The notes: generated by a model not told the origin, from the letters alone. A DNA stretch of 64,000 nt from Novosphingobium sp. (GCA_004211435.1 SECS01000002.1:1-64000); one strand, 5' to 3'; positions 1 to 8,578 are shown, counted from the stretch's first letter. Numbers and translations: made by a program.

Positions 1-56
1 CCATGCTCTCGCAGGCCAACCAGTCGGCGCAGAGCGTCCTCTCGCTGCTCCGCTAA
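1..56 (+). CDS. Flagellin, C-terminal end (partial)
   Basis: The open frame entering from the left edge ends MLSQANQSAQSVLSLLR and stops at TAA 54-56. This is the highly conserved C-terminal D0 helix of bacterial flagellin (typically AxxMLxQANxxxxxVLxLLR), which packs in the core of the flagellar filament. Only the last residues are visible, so length, N-terminus and variable domain cannot be judged. Two terminator-like hairpins follow. The family call rests on this short but very characteristic tail. Confidence 0.85.
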   Translation, partial: MLSQANQSAQSVLSLLR

Positions 57-141
57 GAGCACCGACGAGACCGAATACGACAACCAACGACTACACAACC
101 GATTGATCGACTGCCGCGGGTCCCTTCCCCGCGAAACACCA

Positions 142-175
142 GAGCCCGGCGTCACAGCCATGATCCGCCGGGCTC
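142..175 (+). terminator. Terminator-like hairpin downstream of flagellin (copy 1)
   Basis: Perfect 10-bp arms GAGCCCGGCG and CGCCGGGCTC are separated by a 14-nt loop, about 85 bases after the flagellin stop. The following tract (CCCGTTTCC) is only weakly T-rich, so termination here may be incomplete, which would fit the presence of a second unit downstream. Confidence 0.6.
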
Positions 176-267
176 CCGTTTCCGTCAAACAGGCGCGACT
201 AGTTCCCGCGCCTCCGTCGGACGCAGGCGATCGACAGGACAAAACAGCCGGTCCCTTCCCGGCACTC

Positions 268-307
268 GAGCTCGGTGGCCGCCATGACCACCGGGCTCTT
301 TTCTTTT
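268..307 (+). terminator. Rho-independent terminator (copy 2)
   Basis: Arms GAGCTCGGTGG and CCACCGGGCTC (11 bp, one G-U wobble in RNA) are followed at once by TTTTCTTTT. This is a textbook intrinsic terminator for transcripts coming from the flagellin side. Confidence 0.8.
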
Positions 308-434
308 GCGCTACGCTTCGTCGCTTGGGGCATTTCCTCCCACGGCAGTGCCGGTACAGGCGGATGGTTTGCTGTCACGGACCTGCTAGGCCGGTCGACA
401 TGACCAGGCTGCCATACCGGACCAGGAGAACGAG

Positions 435-794
435 ATGAGTGTTTCGGCGAAACCATGGAACGGCGAGCAGGTTCGCAAATGGCTGGACTGCCGCATCGAC
501 GCGGCGGCTCTCGATCAGGCCGCGGCCGACCGGCGCGGTTATGAGGCGCAGGACGATTACGACAAGGCCGCCGCCGAAGAATGGGTCTGCCGCAACCTGA
601 AGGCGGCCGCGGGCAAGGATGACCAGGCCGCTTTCGCCGATCGCCTCAAACAATTGCTCGGCCAGGACGAGTACCGGGTCACGGGCATCTACGATGATCG
701 GCGTTTCGAGAGGCATGTTCGCGCCAGCCTTCGCAAACTCTCTCGGATGACCAAGACCAATGAGGGTTTCGAGAACACCTTGCACTATCAGTGA
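435..794 (+). CDS. Hypothetical protein, 119 aa
   Basis: An AGGAGAA Shine-Dalgarno 4-5 bases before ATG 435 supports the start. The protein is hydrophilic, Ala/Asp/Arg/Lys-rich and mostly predicted helical by eye, with no signal peptide, membrane segment or motif that I recognise. It is followed by another small gene on the same strand after about 100 bp. Codon use matches the surrounding high-GC genes. The function is unknown; I am fairly sure only that it is a real gene. Confidence 0.6.
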   Translation: MSVSAKPWNGEQVRKWLDCRIDAAALDQAAADRRGYEAQDDYDKAAAEEWVCRNLKAAAGKDDQAAFADRLKQLLGQDEYRVTGIYDDRRFERHVRASLRKLSRMTKTNEGFENTLHYQ

Positions 795-890
795 GCGCCG
801 ATCGCGTTGCAAAGCCGCAGCGCCCGTGTTGCCTCACCGGCGCAATGACCTATGGTCCGGCAACGACAAACCCTGAAGGCGTCATTCTCA

Positions 891-1130
891 ATGCAAGATC
901 GATCCGAGCACTTTGCTTATTGCGTGCAACTGTTCGGGGGGACCACGGCGGCATCGCGACGCCTGGGCATAGACGAGCGTGCCCTCCGCCGTTTCATCAA
1001 CGGCGAAAGGCCTCTCGGTGACGGTCTGCTGGAAGACACGGCAACGGCCCTGCGTCGGCTCATCTCCGAAGCGACCGAGGCCGAAGGCCTGATCCTGGCA
1101 GCATTGGGCGCCAAATCGAACGAACCGTAA
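891..1130 (+). CDS. Small helix-turn-helix-like protein
   Basis: About 79 aa from ATG 891; an in-frame ATG at 852 would add 13 residues. The middle part (FGGTTAASRRLGIDERALRR followed by FINGERPL) has the spacing of a Cro/XRE-type helix-turn-helix: Gly turn, AxxLGI and a basic recognition helix ending at a P-L wing. It could be a small DNA-binding regulator, possibly YdaS-like. No ligand domain is present. Targets are unknown. The family call is inference from the pattern only. Confidence 0.5.
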   Translation: MQDRSEHFAYCVQLFGGTTAASRRLGIDERALRRFINGERPLGDGLLEDTATALRRLISEATEAEGLILAALGAKSNEP

Positions 1131-1479
1131 GGCGGCGTATGGGGGGCCTGTCGCATCGTCGCTGGCCACAAGACGAAGCGACGCGGCACGCGTCCACTGC
1201 TTCCGAAGTCAGGGCAGAGATCGACAATTCGCGCGATGCGCGCCGGTTGCGCTTGGAAATCCAGCGGCTCGACCCTATCTGGCTCGCGGTACAGTCGCAA
1301 ATTGACGGTCTTCGGGACTCCGCGCCCCCAACTCCTTCTCTCTCGCTTCTCATCCCCCTCCGGCGCAGCCGGCGGTCGGTCGCGCATGAAGAGCAGGATC
1401 AACGATCACCGTCAGGTGCCTGCTCGTCAGCATTCCAACGCCGCCAATGTTGCGACCTATCCAGTGAAAGACATCCACG
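1131..1479. other. Intergenic stretch without a convincing gene
   Basis: Several open frames cross this stretch on both strands (for example from 1139 on the plus strand), but none has a ribosome-binding site, recognisable domain or consistent codon bias. I see no tRNA, repeat or strong hairpin here. It may hold a decayed gene. Confidence 0.35.
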
Positions 1480-1662
1480 ATGCCGATACAGGTCCAGTTC
1501 CCCGATGGCAGCACAGTCGAGGTGCCCAGCCGCCGCGCCGTGGCTCGAAGCCGCAAGAGAAGCATTTCGCCGCCGTCGGTCGCCGAATACCCCGATCCCG
1601 ATCCCTTCTGGCTGTTTCAGCAGGACGGCAATGGCAAGTGGCACGCCAAGCCTCGTCGCTGA
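1480..1662 (+). CDS. Hypothetical small protein, 60 aa
   Basis: The frame begins MPIQVQFPDGSTVEVPSRRA, which looks like a genuine beta-rich N-terminus, then becomes basic and ends FQQDGNGKWHAKPRR. The Shine-Dalgarno is weak (GAAAGA about 10 bases upstream). No family was recognised. It could be a real small protein or chance; the confidence is deliberately low. Confidence 0.35.
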   Translation: MPIQVQFPDGSTVEVPSRRAVARSRKRSISPPSVAEYPDPDPFWLFQQDGNGKWHAKPRR

Positions 1663-1750
1663 CGGCTGTGCGTGACTGCCCATTTCGATCAAGCAACGCG
1701 AAAAGGTCAGCGCGCGTGTTTGAGCGGACGATGCCGAGGTCGTATAAAGG

Positions 1751-2053
1751 TTATTCGACCGTGAGGAGCAACGCGTCGTCCGAACGTGGCGGTGTGGGCT
1801 CATACCCCGATATCGGCGCAAATGTTTCGTCGAGGAGTTCAGGCGCGATCAGGCCGGCAAGTTTGAATTGTCCCAGCCTGGGCTCCTCGTCGGCTCGCCA
1901 GGTTTTGCTCAAATTCAAGGCCGAGACAAACAGGTCGCCATGGCGTTCGAACAACAGGTGGGGCGCCAGTTTGACCTGACCTCCGTTGTATTGCGCCATG
2001 ACTGTCCTCTTGCACGCGATGGCTTCCATCAGCGTCATGCGGGTTGCGCTCAC
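1751..2053 (-). CDS. Hypothetical protein, 100 aa, WYL-like strand pattern
   Basis: The start is GTG 2053, with an in-frame ATG at 2038. The body (MTLMEAIACKRTVMAQYNGG, then VKLAPHLLFERHGDLFVSAL) resembles the opening of a WYL sensor fold: an LxxAIxxxRxVxxxYxGG helix-turn, a basic/aliphatic strand and a P-H-hydrophobic strand. There is no DNA-binding domain, so it would be a stand-alone ligand or nucleotide-sensing module. It lies downstream of the kinase that ends the Kai operon, separated by 118 bp, so co-transcription is possible but not shown. The WYL resemblance is my inference. Confidence 0.5.
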   Translation of the reverse strand: MSATRMTLMEAIACKRTVMAQYNGGQVKLAPHLLFERHGDLFVSALNLSKTWRADEEPRLGQFKLAGLIAPELLDETFAPISGYEPTPPRSDDALLLTVE

Positions 2054-2171
2054 GAAGGGCTTCTCGCGATGGGATCGACGGGGGATTGCTGCATCGCGGC
2101 ATTTTAGTCAGACAAGTTGACGGCGGCAAGCGCTAGCTGGTCTGCACGGCGTTAGAAGTTCACCGGCTGGC

Positions 2172-3806
2172 TCAGACTCCGCTTCGCGTCAAGGACAGGG
2201 CGACTTCGATTGCCCGAGCCAATTCCTGTTCGCTGAACGGCTTGTTCAACTTCACGATGTGCGCAGGTGCGCCTGCTGGAAGTTCGCCATAGCCCGTCGC
2301 CAGGATGATGGGCAGGGCAGGGCGCTCGTCCGCAACGTGTTGGATTAACTCGGTTCCTGTCATTCTCGGCATTGCCTGGTCCGTGATCAGCAGCTGGATT
2401 CCCGGCTCCTGACGCAGCAGTTCCAGCGCGGTCTCGCCCGATCCCGCATCGAACACCTCATGCCCCATGTCCTCGAGCATGGATGACACGTTCATCCGAA
2501 TGAGGACGTCGTCGTCGACCGCAAGAATCCTCATCGGGCGAATATCTGCCGGTGCATCATCCGACGCGATGGGCGCCGGACTCTCGGGAAAGGTTTCGTC
2601 CGCGGCGGGCAGCCACAAGCAGGCCGTGGTGCCGTCGTCAGGGGAACTTTGCAGCACGAAAGTCCCGCCGAGCTGCTTTGCCAGTCCGTGAACCATCGGA
2701 AGGCCCAGTCCCGTGCCCTTGCCCACGCCTTTCGTCGTGAAGAAGGGCTCGGTCGCCCGCATCAGCGTGTCGGCGTCCATTCCCTCGCCGCCGTCGATCA
2801 CGCTCAGGCAGACGTATCGGCCCGGACGCAATCCGTGTTTTTGGTCGGCATCGATCACGGCAAGCTCGGCTGATATGATGATGTCGCCGCCGTCGGGCAG
2901 GGCGTCTCTCGCGTTTACCGCCAGATTCAGCAGCGCCATCTCGATCTGGTTGGCATCTGCGAGAACCGGTGGCAGATCGTCCGAGAATGCGATCTGCAAG
3001 GACCAGGCCGGTCCGAGGGTCCGCTGCAGCAGGTCCATCATGCCACGCGTCAGTTCGGTCAGGTCCACGCGCTCGGCCTTGAGATCCTGCCGGCGGGCGA
3101 AAGCCAGCATTCGCTGGGTCAAGGCCGCGCCGCGCTGAGCGCCCTGCCTGGCGTTGTCGAGAAGCCGCTGCGTCTGCGGATCGTCAGAGACCCGTTTCTC
3201 CAGCATCTCGAGGCTGCTCGAAATTGCCATCAGGAGATTGTTGAAGTCGTGCGCGATGCCGCCGGTCAATTGCCCGACCGCATCCATCTTCTGAACCTGA
3301 CGCAGCACGTTCTCGGCCGCTCGTTTCTCACTCAGATCCGTGACGATGCTGCAGAACATTTTTGGTGCGCCAGCTTCAACCTGAAGCTCGACGATCGACA
3401 TGTTGGCCGGCGTATGCTGACCGTCCCTACGGATCAGCATCACTTCGATGGTTGCCGTCTCAGCGCCGCTCAGCATCGCCTTGATGGGCCCGGGATCAAC
3501 GACGTGATCGTAGAGACAGGAGCCGATGAGGCGTCCGGACGCCTGCTTGACGAGGTCGCTGAAGCTTCGATTGACGTAGAGGATGACACAGTCCGCATTG
3601 AGCGTGACCGCACCCTCTTTCATCTGCTCGACAAGCACCCGGTAAGGACGATCGGCGTTCTCCAGCGTGTAGACGAACTGGCCCACTTCGCCGCCCACGA
3701 CGATCGCGTCGACTTCGCCGTTGCGGATGGCGTCGAGAGTCTCGTTGGCCTCCTGAAGCAAGGCTTCGAGCTCGGCGATCCGCCTGCTTTGATCGGCAAT
3801 TGCCAC
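2172..3806 (-). CDS. Hybrid histidine kinase of the Kai operon (PAS-HisKA-HATPase-REC)
   Basis: The protein has 544 aa. Order: a short N-terminal helix (1-30), a PAS-like domain (about 48-160), HisKA with GGIAHDFNN (phosphoacceptor His186), a HATPase_c with N-box N298 and G-box GKGTGLGLP (363-370), and a C-terminal receiver with acidic DDD (431-433), phosphoacceptor Asp476 and conserved Lys522. No membrane segments are seen, so it should be cytosolic. It begins 2 bp after the second kaiB stop, so it is translated with the clock genes. In cyanobacteria KaiC signals through the kinase SasA; here the linked hybrid kinase could be the output or input partner. No separate DNA-binding response regulator lies in the operon. 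The partner role is inference from gene order. Confidence 0.9.
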   Translation of the reverse strand: MAIADQSRRIAELEALLQEANETLDAIRNGEVDAIVVGGEVGQFVYTLENADRPYRVLVEQMKEGAVTLNADCVILYVNRSFSDLVKQASGRLIGSCLYDHVVDPGPIKAMLSGAETATIEVMLIRRDGQHTPANMSIVELQVEAGAPKMFCSIVTDLSEKRAAENVLRQVQKMDAVGQLTGGIAHDFNNLLMAISSSLEMLEKRVSDDPQTQRLLDNARQGAQRGAALTQRMLAFARRQDLKAERVDLTELTRGMMDLLQRTLGPAWSLQIAFSDDLPPVLADANQIEMALLNLAVNARDALPDGGDIIISAELAVIDADQKHGLRPGRYVCLSVIDGGEGMDADTLMRATEPFFTTKGVGKGTGLGLPMVHGLAKQLGGTFVLQSSPDDGTTACLWLPAADETFPESPAPIASDDAPADIRPMRILAVDDDVLIRMNVSSMLEDMGHEVFDAGSGETALELLRQEPGIQLLITDQAMPRMTGTELIQHVADERPALPIILATGYGELPAGAPAHIVKLNKPFSEQELARAIEVALSLTRSGV

Positions 3807-3808
3807 GA

Positions 3809-4132
3809 CTACGAGATCTGACGAGGTTCGCCGGTGACCGGAGTCAGATTGAGGCCCGTCAGCACTTTCTCCCGGTCCGAAAGATCGCCGATGATCCGCC
3901 GGAGAGGCTCGGGAAGCACCTTGACCAGGGTCGGCGTCGCAACCACCTGAAGTTCACGGGTCGCCTCGGGCTTCTCGTATACGTCGATGATCTCGAGATC
4001 ATACTGCCCCGCGAGCTCCTGCTCGCAGATCTTGCGCATGTTCGCGATGGCGCGCTGGGATCGGCTGGTTGTTCCCGTGACGAACAATCGAAGCACGTAG
4101 CGACCTGTTTCCGACGGGGCTGGCCATGTCAT
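3809..4132 (-). CDS. kaiB: KaiB family protein (downstream copy)
   Basis: The protein has 107 aa with the KaiB thioredoxin-like core: [20 protein letters not shown] at residues 12-31, an [11 protein letters not shown] strand, the cis-Pro region [13 protein letters not shown], and [19 protein letters not shown]. KaiB binds the CI ring of KaiC after a fold switch. The start overlaps the end of the upstream kaiB by 4 bp (ATGA), so the two copies are translationally coupled. The residues TPTLVK and GDLSD match canonical KaiB. It differs from the other copy over much of its length, so this is an old duplication and not a recent one. Confidence 0.93.
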   Translation of the reverse strand: MTWPAPSETGRYVLRLFVTGTTSRSQRAIANMRKICEQELAGQYDLEIIDVYEKPEATRELQVVATPTLVKVLPEPLRRIIGDLSDREKVLTGLNLTPVTGEPRQIS

Positions 4133-4458
4133 GCTTCGGTCTCCCCTATGGAAACGATGTCGAGTCCCACCAGGACCCGCTCGGTATCGGAGAGGTTTCC
4201 GATGACGCGCTTGATCGGTGGAGGCAGTCGGCGAACCAAGGTCGGCACGGCCAGGATCTGGTCACCGGCCGCGAGCTGGGGGCTCTGGATCAGGTCGATG
4301 ACCTCGACCGTGTATCGCCCGGACAAGTGCTCCTCGCAAATCGTCTTCAGATTGGCGATTGCGGTCAGCGACTTCGGCGTCTGACCCGCGACGTAAAGCC
4401 GCAGGTTGTAGTGGCCGGGAATGGCGCTCTCTTGGGTGGTCTCGGCGCCCTCGCTCAC
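4129..4458 (-). CDS. kaiB: KaiB family protein (upstream copy)
   Basis: The protein has 109 aa. Its KaiB core reads [20 protein letters not shown], then [35 protein letters not shown] and [10 protein letters not shown]. The AGQTPKS and [11 protein letters not shown] segments are close to cyanobacterial KaiB. It overlaps the kaiC stop by 4 bp (ATGA) and the next kaiB by 4 bp. A 14-residue acidic N-terminal extension precedes the core. The pairing of two dissimilar KaiB proteins with one KaiC suggests split roles, for example KaiC binding versus kinase binding, which is inference. Confidence 0.94.
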   Translation of the reverse strand: MSEGAETTQESAIPGHYNLRLYVAGQTPKSLTAIANLKTICEEHLSGRYTVEVIDLIQSPQLAAGDQILAVPTLVRRLPPPIKRVIGNLSDTERVLVGLDIVSIGETEA

Positions 4459-6155
4459 TGGCTCGCTCCTCGCTTGGCCGCCATGGCGGTACGATTGGAT
4501 TGGATATGGCCCTCTCGCTCGTCGTCCTGCGTGAAGCGGAGGTCCAACTCTTCCTCGTCGGCGTCCAGCGACGCCTTCAGTTCGGCGATCTGCCTTTCCA
4601 CGGCCTTGCGCTTGCGATCACGAGCGCGTCGACGCTGATCATGGGATTGGCGACGTTCGAGTTCCTCTGCGCGTTCGGAGACCTCCTGCGCGAGGCGCGC
4701 GGCGCCTGTCAGGACGCCGTTTTGGCCGATGTAAGGCTCGATCAACCTGATGCCATCGTCGGTAAGCAGGTATTCGCGAATCTGGTTGGAATGCTTCATG
4801 CCGCGCGACTTGAGGACATAGAGTACGCGATTGCGTTCACCGTTGGATTCCACGTCGCTCAGCGAGATCCAGCTGTCCATCAGCGACGAGACGCTGCGGT
4901 CGGCTTCGGTCACGTGGTCGGCGGCCAGCGACAAGCTGGTCAGGACTGCGGTGATGCCGCGCCCTTTGCAGATGTCGACCAGTCTCAAAAGCGTCGCGTG
5001 GATTTCCGACTGGACCCCGCGCAGCGCCGAGATCGGATCGATGATCACCGCGCTGGGTTCGAACTCCTCGATGTCCCGGTTCATGCGGGCAAGGTGCATT
5101 TCCAGGCCGAACAGGCTGGGACGGGCGGCCTCGAAACATAGCAGTCCGGCGTCGACGTGACGCTGCAGGTCGATCCCCGCCGATCGCATGTTGCGTATGA
5201 TCTGCGCCGGCGATTCTTCGAATGCGAAATATAGGCATCTCTCGCCGCGGGAGCAGACCGCATTTGCAAAAGTCGCGCTGAAGGTCGATTTTCCGGTGCC
5301 TGCAAGGCCCGAGATCAAGATGCTCGATCCGCGGAAGAACCCGCCGATGCCGAACATCGTGTCGAGGTCTGCGATGCCGGTCGGCACGACTTCCGAGGAC
5401 GTCTTGTGATCGAGGCCTGCCGATGTGATCGGCATGACGCTGATACCGCGACCGTCGATGAGAAATGGGTATTCGTCCGTGCCGTGCGAGGATCCGCGAT
5501 ATTTCACGACACGCAGGCGCCTCGTCGTCACCTGGTCCAGCACGCGGTTATCGAGGAGGATCACGCAGTCGGAGACGTATTCCTCGATGCCATAGCGCGT
5601 GAGTTGACCCTCACCGCGCTCGGCCGTGATGATCGCGGTGACGCCCTTGTCCTTGAGCCAGGTGAAGAGGCGGCGAAGCTCTGCCCGCAGGACGCCCTGA
5701 TCGGTGAGGCCCGAGAACAGCGCCTCTATCGTATCGAGCACGACCCGCTTCGCGCCGATCTTGTCGATCGCATAGCCGAGCCGAACGAACAGGGCTTCCA
5801 GGTCATACTCGCCGCTGACCTCGATCTCCGCCGGCTCGATGCGGACATAGTCGATGGCCAGGCGATCCTCGGCGATCAGCTTTGCGACGTCATAGCCAAG
5901 CGAGGCGACATTCTCGATCAGGTCGTCGGAGCGTTCCTCGAAGCTGACGAATACGCCATTTTCATTGAACCGTGTGGCGCCGTTCACGAGGAAGGTCATC
6001 GCGAAAAGCGTCTTGCCGCAACCCGCAGCGCCGCAAAGCAGGGACGGCCGGCCACTGGGCAGGCCACCCAGCGTGAGATCGTCCAGCCCGTTAATACCGG
6101 TAAGAGATTTCAGCAGCGCCCTCGAAGGGCTGTCCGGAGCGTTGACGATGGTCAC
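4455..6155 (-). CDS. kaiC: KaiC, double-domain circadian clock-type ATPase
   Basis: The protein has 566 aa with two RecA-like domains. CI has Walker A GAAGCGKT (42-49) and catalytic Glu pair E73-E74. CII has Walker A GLAGTGKS (283-290) and E313-E314. The CII autophosphorylation site, Ser-Thr in Synechococcus KaiC, reads S423-S424 in RSVSSLMD. Beyond about residue 485 a tail of roughly 80 residues follows, rich in Arg, Glu and Lys with heptad-like spacing ([13 protein letters not shown]), probably a coiled coil. It lies where cyanobacterial KaiC carries the short KaiA-binding tail. No kaiA is present. The gene starts inside the stop of the upstream ribbon-helix-helix gene (4-bp overlap) and runs into kaiB. 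It is expected to act as a KaiA-independent, timer-type KaiC hexamer. Confidence 0.95.
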   Translation of the reverse strand: MTIVNAPDSPSRALLKSLTGINGLDDLTLGGLPSGRPSLLCGAAGCGKTLFAMTFLVNGATRFNENGVFVSFEERSDDLIENVASLGYDVAKLIAEDRLAIDYVRIEPAEIEVSGEYDLEALFVRLGYAIDKIGAKRVVLDTIEALFSGLTDQGVLRAELRRLFTWLKDKGVTAIITAERGEGQLTRYGIEEYVSDCVILLDNRVLDQVTTRRLRVVKYRGSSHGTDEYPFLIDGRGISVMPITSAGLDHKTSSEVVPTGIADLDTMFGIGGFFRGSSILISGLAGTGKSTFSATFANAVCSRGERCLYFAFEESPAQIIRNMRSAGIDLQRHVDAGLLCFEAARPSLFGLEMHLARMNRDIEEFEPSAVIIDPISALRGVQSEIHATLLRLVDICKGRGITAVLTSLSLAADHVTEADRSVSSLMDSWISLSDVESNGERNRVLYVLKSRGMKHSNQIREYLLTDDGIRLIEPYIGQNGVLTGAARLAQEVSERAEELERRQSHDQRRRARDRKRKAVERQIAELKASLDADEEELDLRFTQDDEREGHIQSNRTAMAAKRGASQ

Positions 6156-6361
6156 CGAATTGCATCCCCCTGTTTTGATTCTGTCGTCCTTGCCCGCGGC
6201 ACAGTCTCTCCAACAGAGCCATCGATGCTCTGGAGAGCGCGCAGAACCGCGGTTTCGACGAAATTTGTGAGGCTGCGGTTGTCGGCACTGGCATGCCGCC
6301 GCGCACGTTCGAGGAGTTCGCAGTCGAACCTGAAAGTCACAGGTTTTCGCATCCCCGCCAT
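6152..6361 (-). CDS. Ribbon-helix-helix (CopG/Arc-like) protein, first gene of the Kai operon
   Basis: The protein has 69 aa. Residues 5-45 (RKPVTFRFDCELLERARRHA, then SLTNFVETAVLRAL) match a ribbon-helix-helix DNA-binding fold: an alternating basic beta-strand, helix A, an N/S-L-T turn and helix B. The C-terminal 25 residues are polar. Its stop overlaps the kaiC start by 4 bp, so it is part of the operon. An alternative start at ATG 6352 has the better GGCGGGG Shine-Dalgarno. An inverted repeat lies 11 bases upstream of the gene, so autoregulation of the operon is the simplest expectation. An antitoxin role is unlikely because no toxin gene is adjacent. Confidence 0.75.
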   Translation of the reverse strand: MAGMRKPVTFRFDCELLERARRHASADNRSLTNFVETAVLRALQSIDGSVGETVPRARTTESKQGDAIR

Positions 6362-6371
6362 CGCCCCCGAG

Positions 6372-6392
6372 CGTATTTACAATGGTAATACG
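6372..6392. promoter_or_regulatory. Inverted repeat upstream of the Kai operon, candidate operator
   Basis: The arms CGTATT(T)AC and GTAATACG flank AATG. The site lies 11 bp upstream of the ribbon-helix-helix start in the 288-bp region shared with the divergent DUF885 gene. It is the only AT-rich dyad there and could bind the small regulator encoded next to it. I saw nothing else in the rest of this intergenic region. Confidence 0.4.
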
Positions 6393-6649
6393 TGCGCGCG
6401 TGAAATTGGTTCCGTGGGCATGTGCTGCGATTTGCGTTTATTTTTCAGATGCCTGTCCGGCAATGTCATAGCAGAGGCACGGAGTCGGGCGACGTGAAAT
6501 GGCTTGAGGAGACGCGGCTCGGCCCGGCCTCATTTCTGCCCGATGTCGAAGAGATGACCTTGTCGTCCACGGACGGCGCCGTTTCCGCGCCGATTGTGTT
6601 TCCTCGCATGCTTGGCGTAAGCTTGTGAGAGCCAGTTCGGAGCCCCCCG

Positions 6650-8494
6650 ATGATCGACCGCCGCTATTTTCTCACCTCCGCCTCCGCAGGCGCAGCCCTG
6701 TTGGCAGCCGGGCCGGCGTTCGCCCGGGCGCCCGGTCGGCAGGCTGGTGGCCCGTCAAACCCCGCCCTGGCGGCCTTCATGGACAGGTATTTCGAAGCCC
6801 AGATCGACGCTTCGCCTGAGACGGCAACAAGCCTCGGGCTCGACACCGGCGCTCGCGCCGCGCTGAAGTCTCACTTCACAATTCCCACGCGTGCGCGCGA
6901 AGAGGAAAACCGCCAGCGCAATCGGATGGCACGCGCCGATCTCGGCAAGCTCGACCGTGCATCGATGGGGACGCAGGACGGCATCTATTACGACACGCTC
7001 GAGGCAAATTTGGATGCGGTCATCCGCACCTATGCCATTCCCTATGGGCAGGGGGGCTGGCCGGAGGTCTACCGAGTCAGCCAGGGTGGAGGTGCCTACC
7101 TCACGACCGGAGACTTCCTCGACAACCAGCATACAATCAAGAACGGGGCCGATGCCGAGGCCTATGTCTCGCGAATCAACGACTTCGCAGACGTGCTTGC
7201 CGCCGAGACCGACCGTATGCTCGAGGACTTCGGCATCGGTGTCATTCCGCCAGATTTCGTCTTGCAGAAGACCATTGGCCTCCAGGCGGGCATGCTGAGT
7301 ACGCAGGCAGCCGCTTCCCCACTGGTCGGCTCGATCGTGCGTCGCACGAACGAGCAGTCGATCGCGGGCGACTGGCGCGCGCGCGTCGAGAGGTTGGTGG
7401 CCGACCGGGTCTATCCGGCGCTGCAGCGCCAGAACGATGCGCTGAAGGCGGCTCTACCCAAGGCTGGGCACGATGCTTCGGTCGCGCGCTTGCCGCAGGG
7501 CGAGCAATATTACGCGAACAGCCTGAGCTACATCACCACCACGCGCATGACAGCGGACGAAATCCACCGCGTCGGTCTGGCGCAGGTCGCGGAACTGACG
7601 GCGCTTTCGGACGCACTGCTGAAGAAATTGGGCTATGCCAAAGGGACCGTCGGCGAGCGCATGGCTGCGCTCAACGCGGATCCTGCCAATGTCTATCCCA
7701 ATACGGATGCCGCGAAAGTCGAACTGGTCGCGCACCTCAACACGCAGATGGCGGCCATGCAGAAGCTGCTGCCCAAGGCCTTCGGCCGCCTGCCCCGCGC
7801 TGGGGTGGAGATCAAGCGTGTCCCTCCCGAAATCCAGGAAGGGGCATCACAGGGCTATTACAACCCGCCCAGCCTCGACGGTACGCGTCCGGGAATCTAC
7901 TGGATCAATCTCACGGACACGGCCAACTGGCCCAAATACGGCTTGCCGACGCTGACCTATCACGAGGCGTCTCCCGGTCATCACTTGCAGATTGCGCTAC
8001 AACAGGAGAGCGCCGCCGCGCCCAAGGTGATGAACCTGTTTTTCTTCTCCAGCTATGGTGAGGGCTGGGGCCTCTACGCCGAGCAATTGGCCGACGAGCT
8101 TGGCGCCTACGACGACGATCCGCTCGGTCGCGTCGGATTTTACCAGAGTCTGCTCTTCCGTGCAGTTCGCCTCGTCGTCGATACGGGCCTACACGCGAAG
8201 GGCTGGAGCCGCGAGCGGGCCATTCGCTACTTGATCGACAATACGGGACGCGCCGAGGGAGGTGCGACATCCGAGGTAGAGCGCTACTGTTCGTGGCCGG
8301 GCCAGGCCTGCGCCTATAAGGTTGGTCACAACGAATGGCTGCGTCTGCGAGCGAAGGCGCGTTCGGCGCTAGGCGCGCGCTTCGACATGCGGAGCTTCCA
8401 CGATACGGCACTGGCAGGCGGCGGCATGCCGCTGACGGTCCTGGAGCGCGTGATCGACAACTGGATTGCAGCCCGCAGGTCCGGCGCTGCTTGA
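6650..8494 (+). CDS. DUF885 family protein, Tat-exported putative metallopeptidase
   Basis: The protein has 614 aa. The N-terminus MIDRRYFLTSASAGAALLAA with cleavage near AFA is a twin-arginine (Tat) signal with an RRYFLT motif. The mature part matches DUF885, including TYHEASPGHHLQ with H438-E439 and H444-H445. This is an HExxxxHH arrangement thought to bind metal in these predicted periplasmic carboxypeptidase-like enzymes. A GGAG sits 7 bases before the ATG. Length is normal for the family. It is divergent from the Kai operon and followed by an unrelated minus-strand gene, so it is probably monocistronic. The substrate is unknown. Confidence 0.88.
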   Translation: MIDRRYFLTSASAGAALLAAGPAFARAPGRQAGGPSNPALAAFMDRYFEAQIDASPETATSLGLDTGARAALKSHFTIPTRAREEENRQRNRMARADLGKLDRASMGTQDGIYYDTLEANLDAVIRTYAIPYGQGGWPEVYRVSQGGGAYLTTGDFLDNQHTIKNGADAEAYVSRINDFADVLAAETDRMLEDFGIGVIPPDFVLQKTIGLQAGMLSTQAAASPLVGSIVRRTNEQSIAGDWRARVERLVADRVYPALQRQNDALKAALPKAGHDASVARLPQGEQYYANSLSYITTTRMTADEIHRVGLAQVAELTALSDALLKKLGYAKGTVGERMAALNADPANVYPNTDAAKVELVAHLNTQMAAMQKLLPKAFGRLPRAGVEIKRVPPEIQEGASQGYYNPPSLDGTRPGIYWINLTDTANWPKYGLPTLTYHEASPGHHLQIALQQESAAAPKVMNLFFFSSYGEGWGLYAEQLADELGAYDDDPLGRVGFYQSLLFRAVRLVVDTGLHAKGWSRERAIRYLIDNTGRAEGGATSEVERYCSWPGQACAYKVGHNEWLRLRAKARSALGARFDMRSFHDTALAGGGMPLTVLERVIDNWIAARRSGAA

Positions 8495-8578
8495 CGGTCG
8501 AAAACAGCTTCTGGCCTCGGCCGCCGATGTGATGGCGGTTCGAACGAAGCGGCGAGGGACCTGATACCGGCCGTCGGT

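Larger units (their letters stand above)
57..434. other. Non-coding 3' region of flagellin with duplicated terminator units
   Basis: No convincing gene is present between the flagellin stop and the next start. The stretch holds two hairpins, at 142-175 and 268-298. Each lies downstream of the same GGTCCCTTCCC lead (about 119 and 251), and both loops contain GCCATGA. The units therefore look like a tandem duplication, possibly left from loss of a second flagellin copy. That origin is inference. Confidence 0.5.

Noticed and set aside
1139-1979. Overlapping plus-strand frames of 178 and 247 codons
   Set aside because: They lack a ribosome-binding site or domain, are Arg/Ser-rich, and the 247-codon frame also crosses the minus-strand gene at 1751-2053.
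6422-6628. A 68-codon frame between the Kai operon and the DUF885 gene
   Set aside because: It has no Shine-Dalgarno and no recognisable pattern, and it occupies the probable divergent promoter region.
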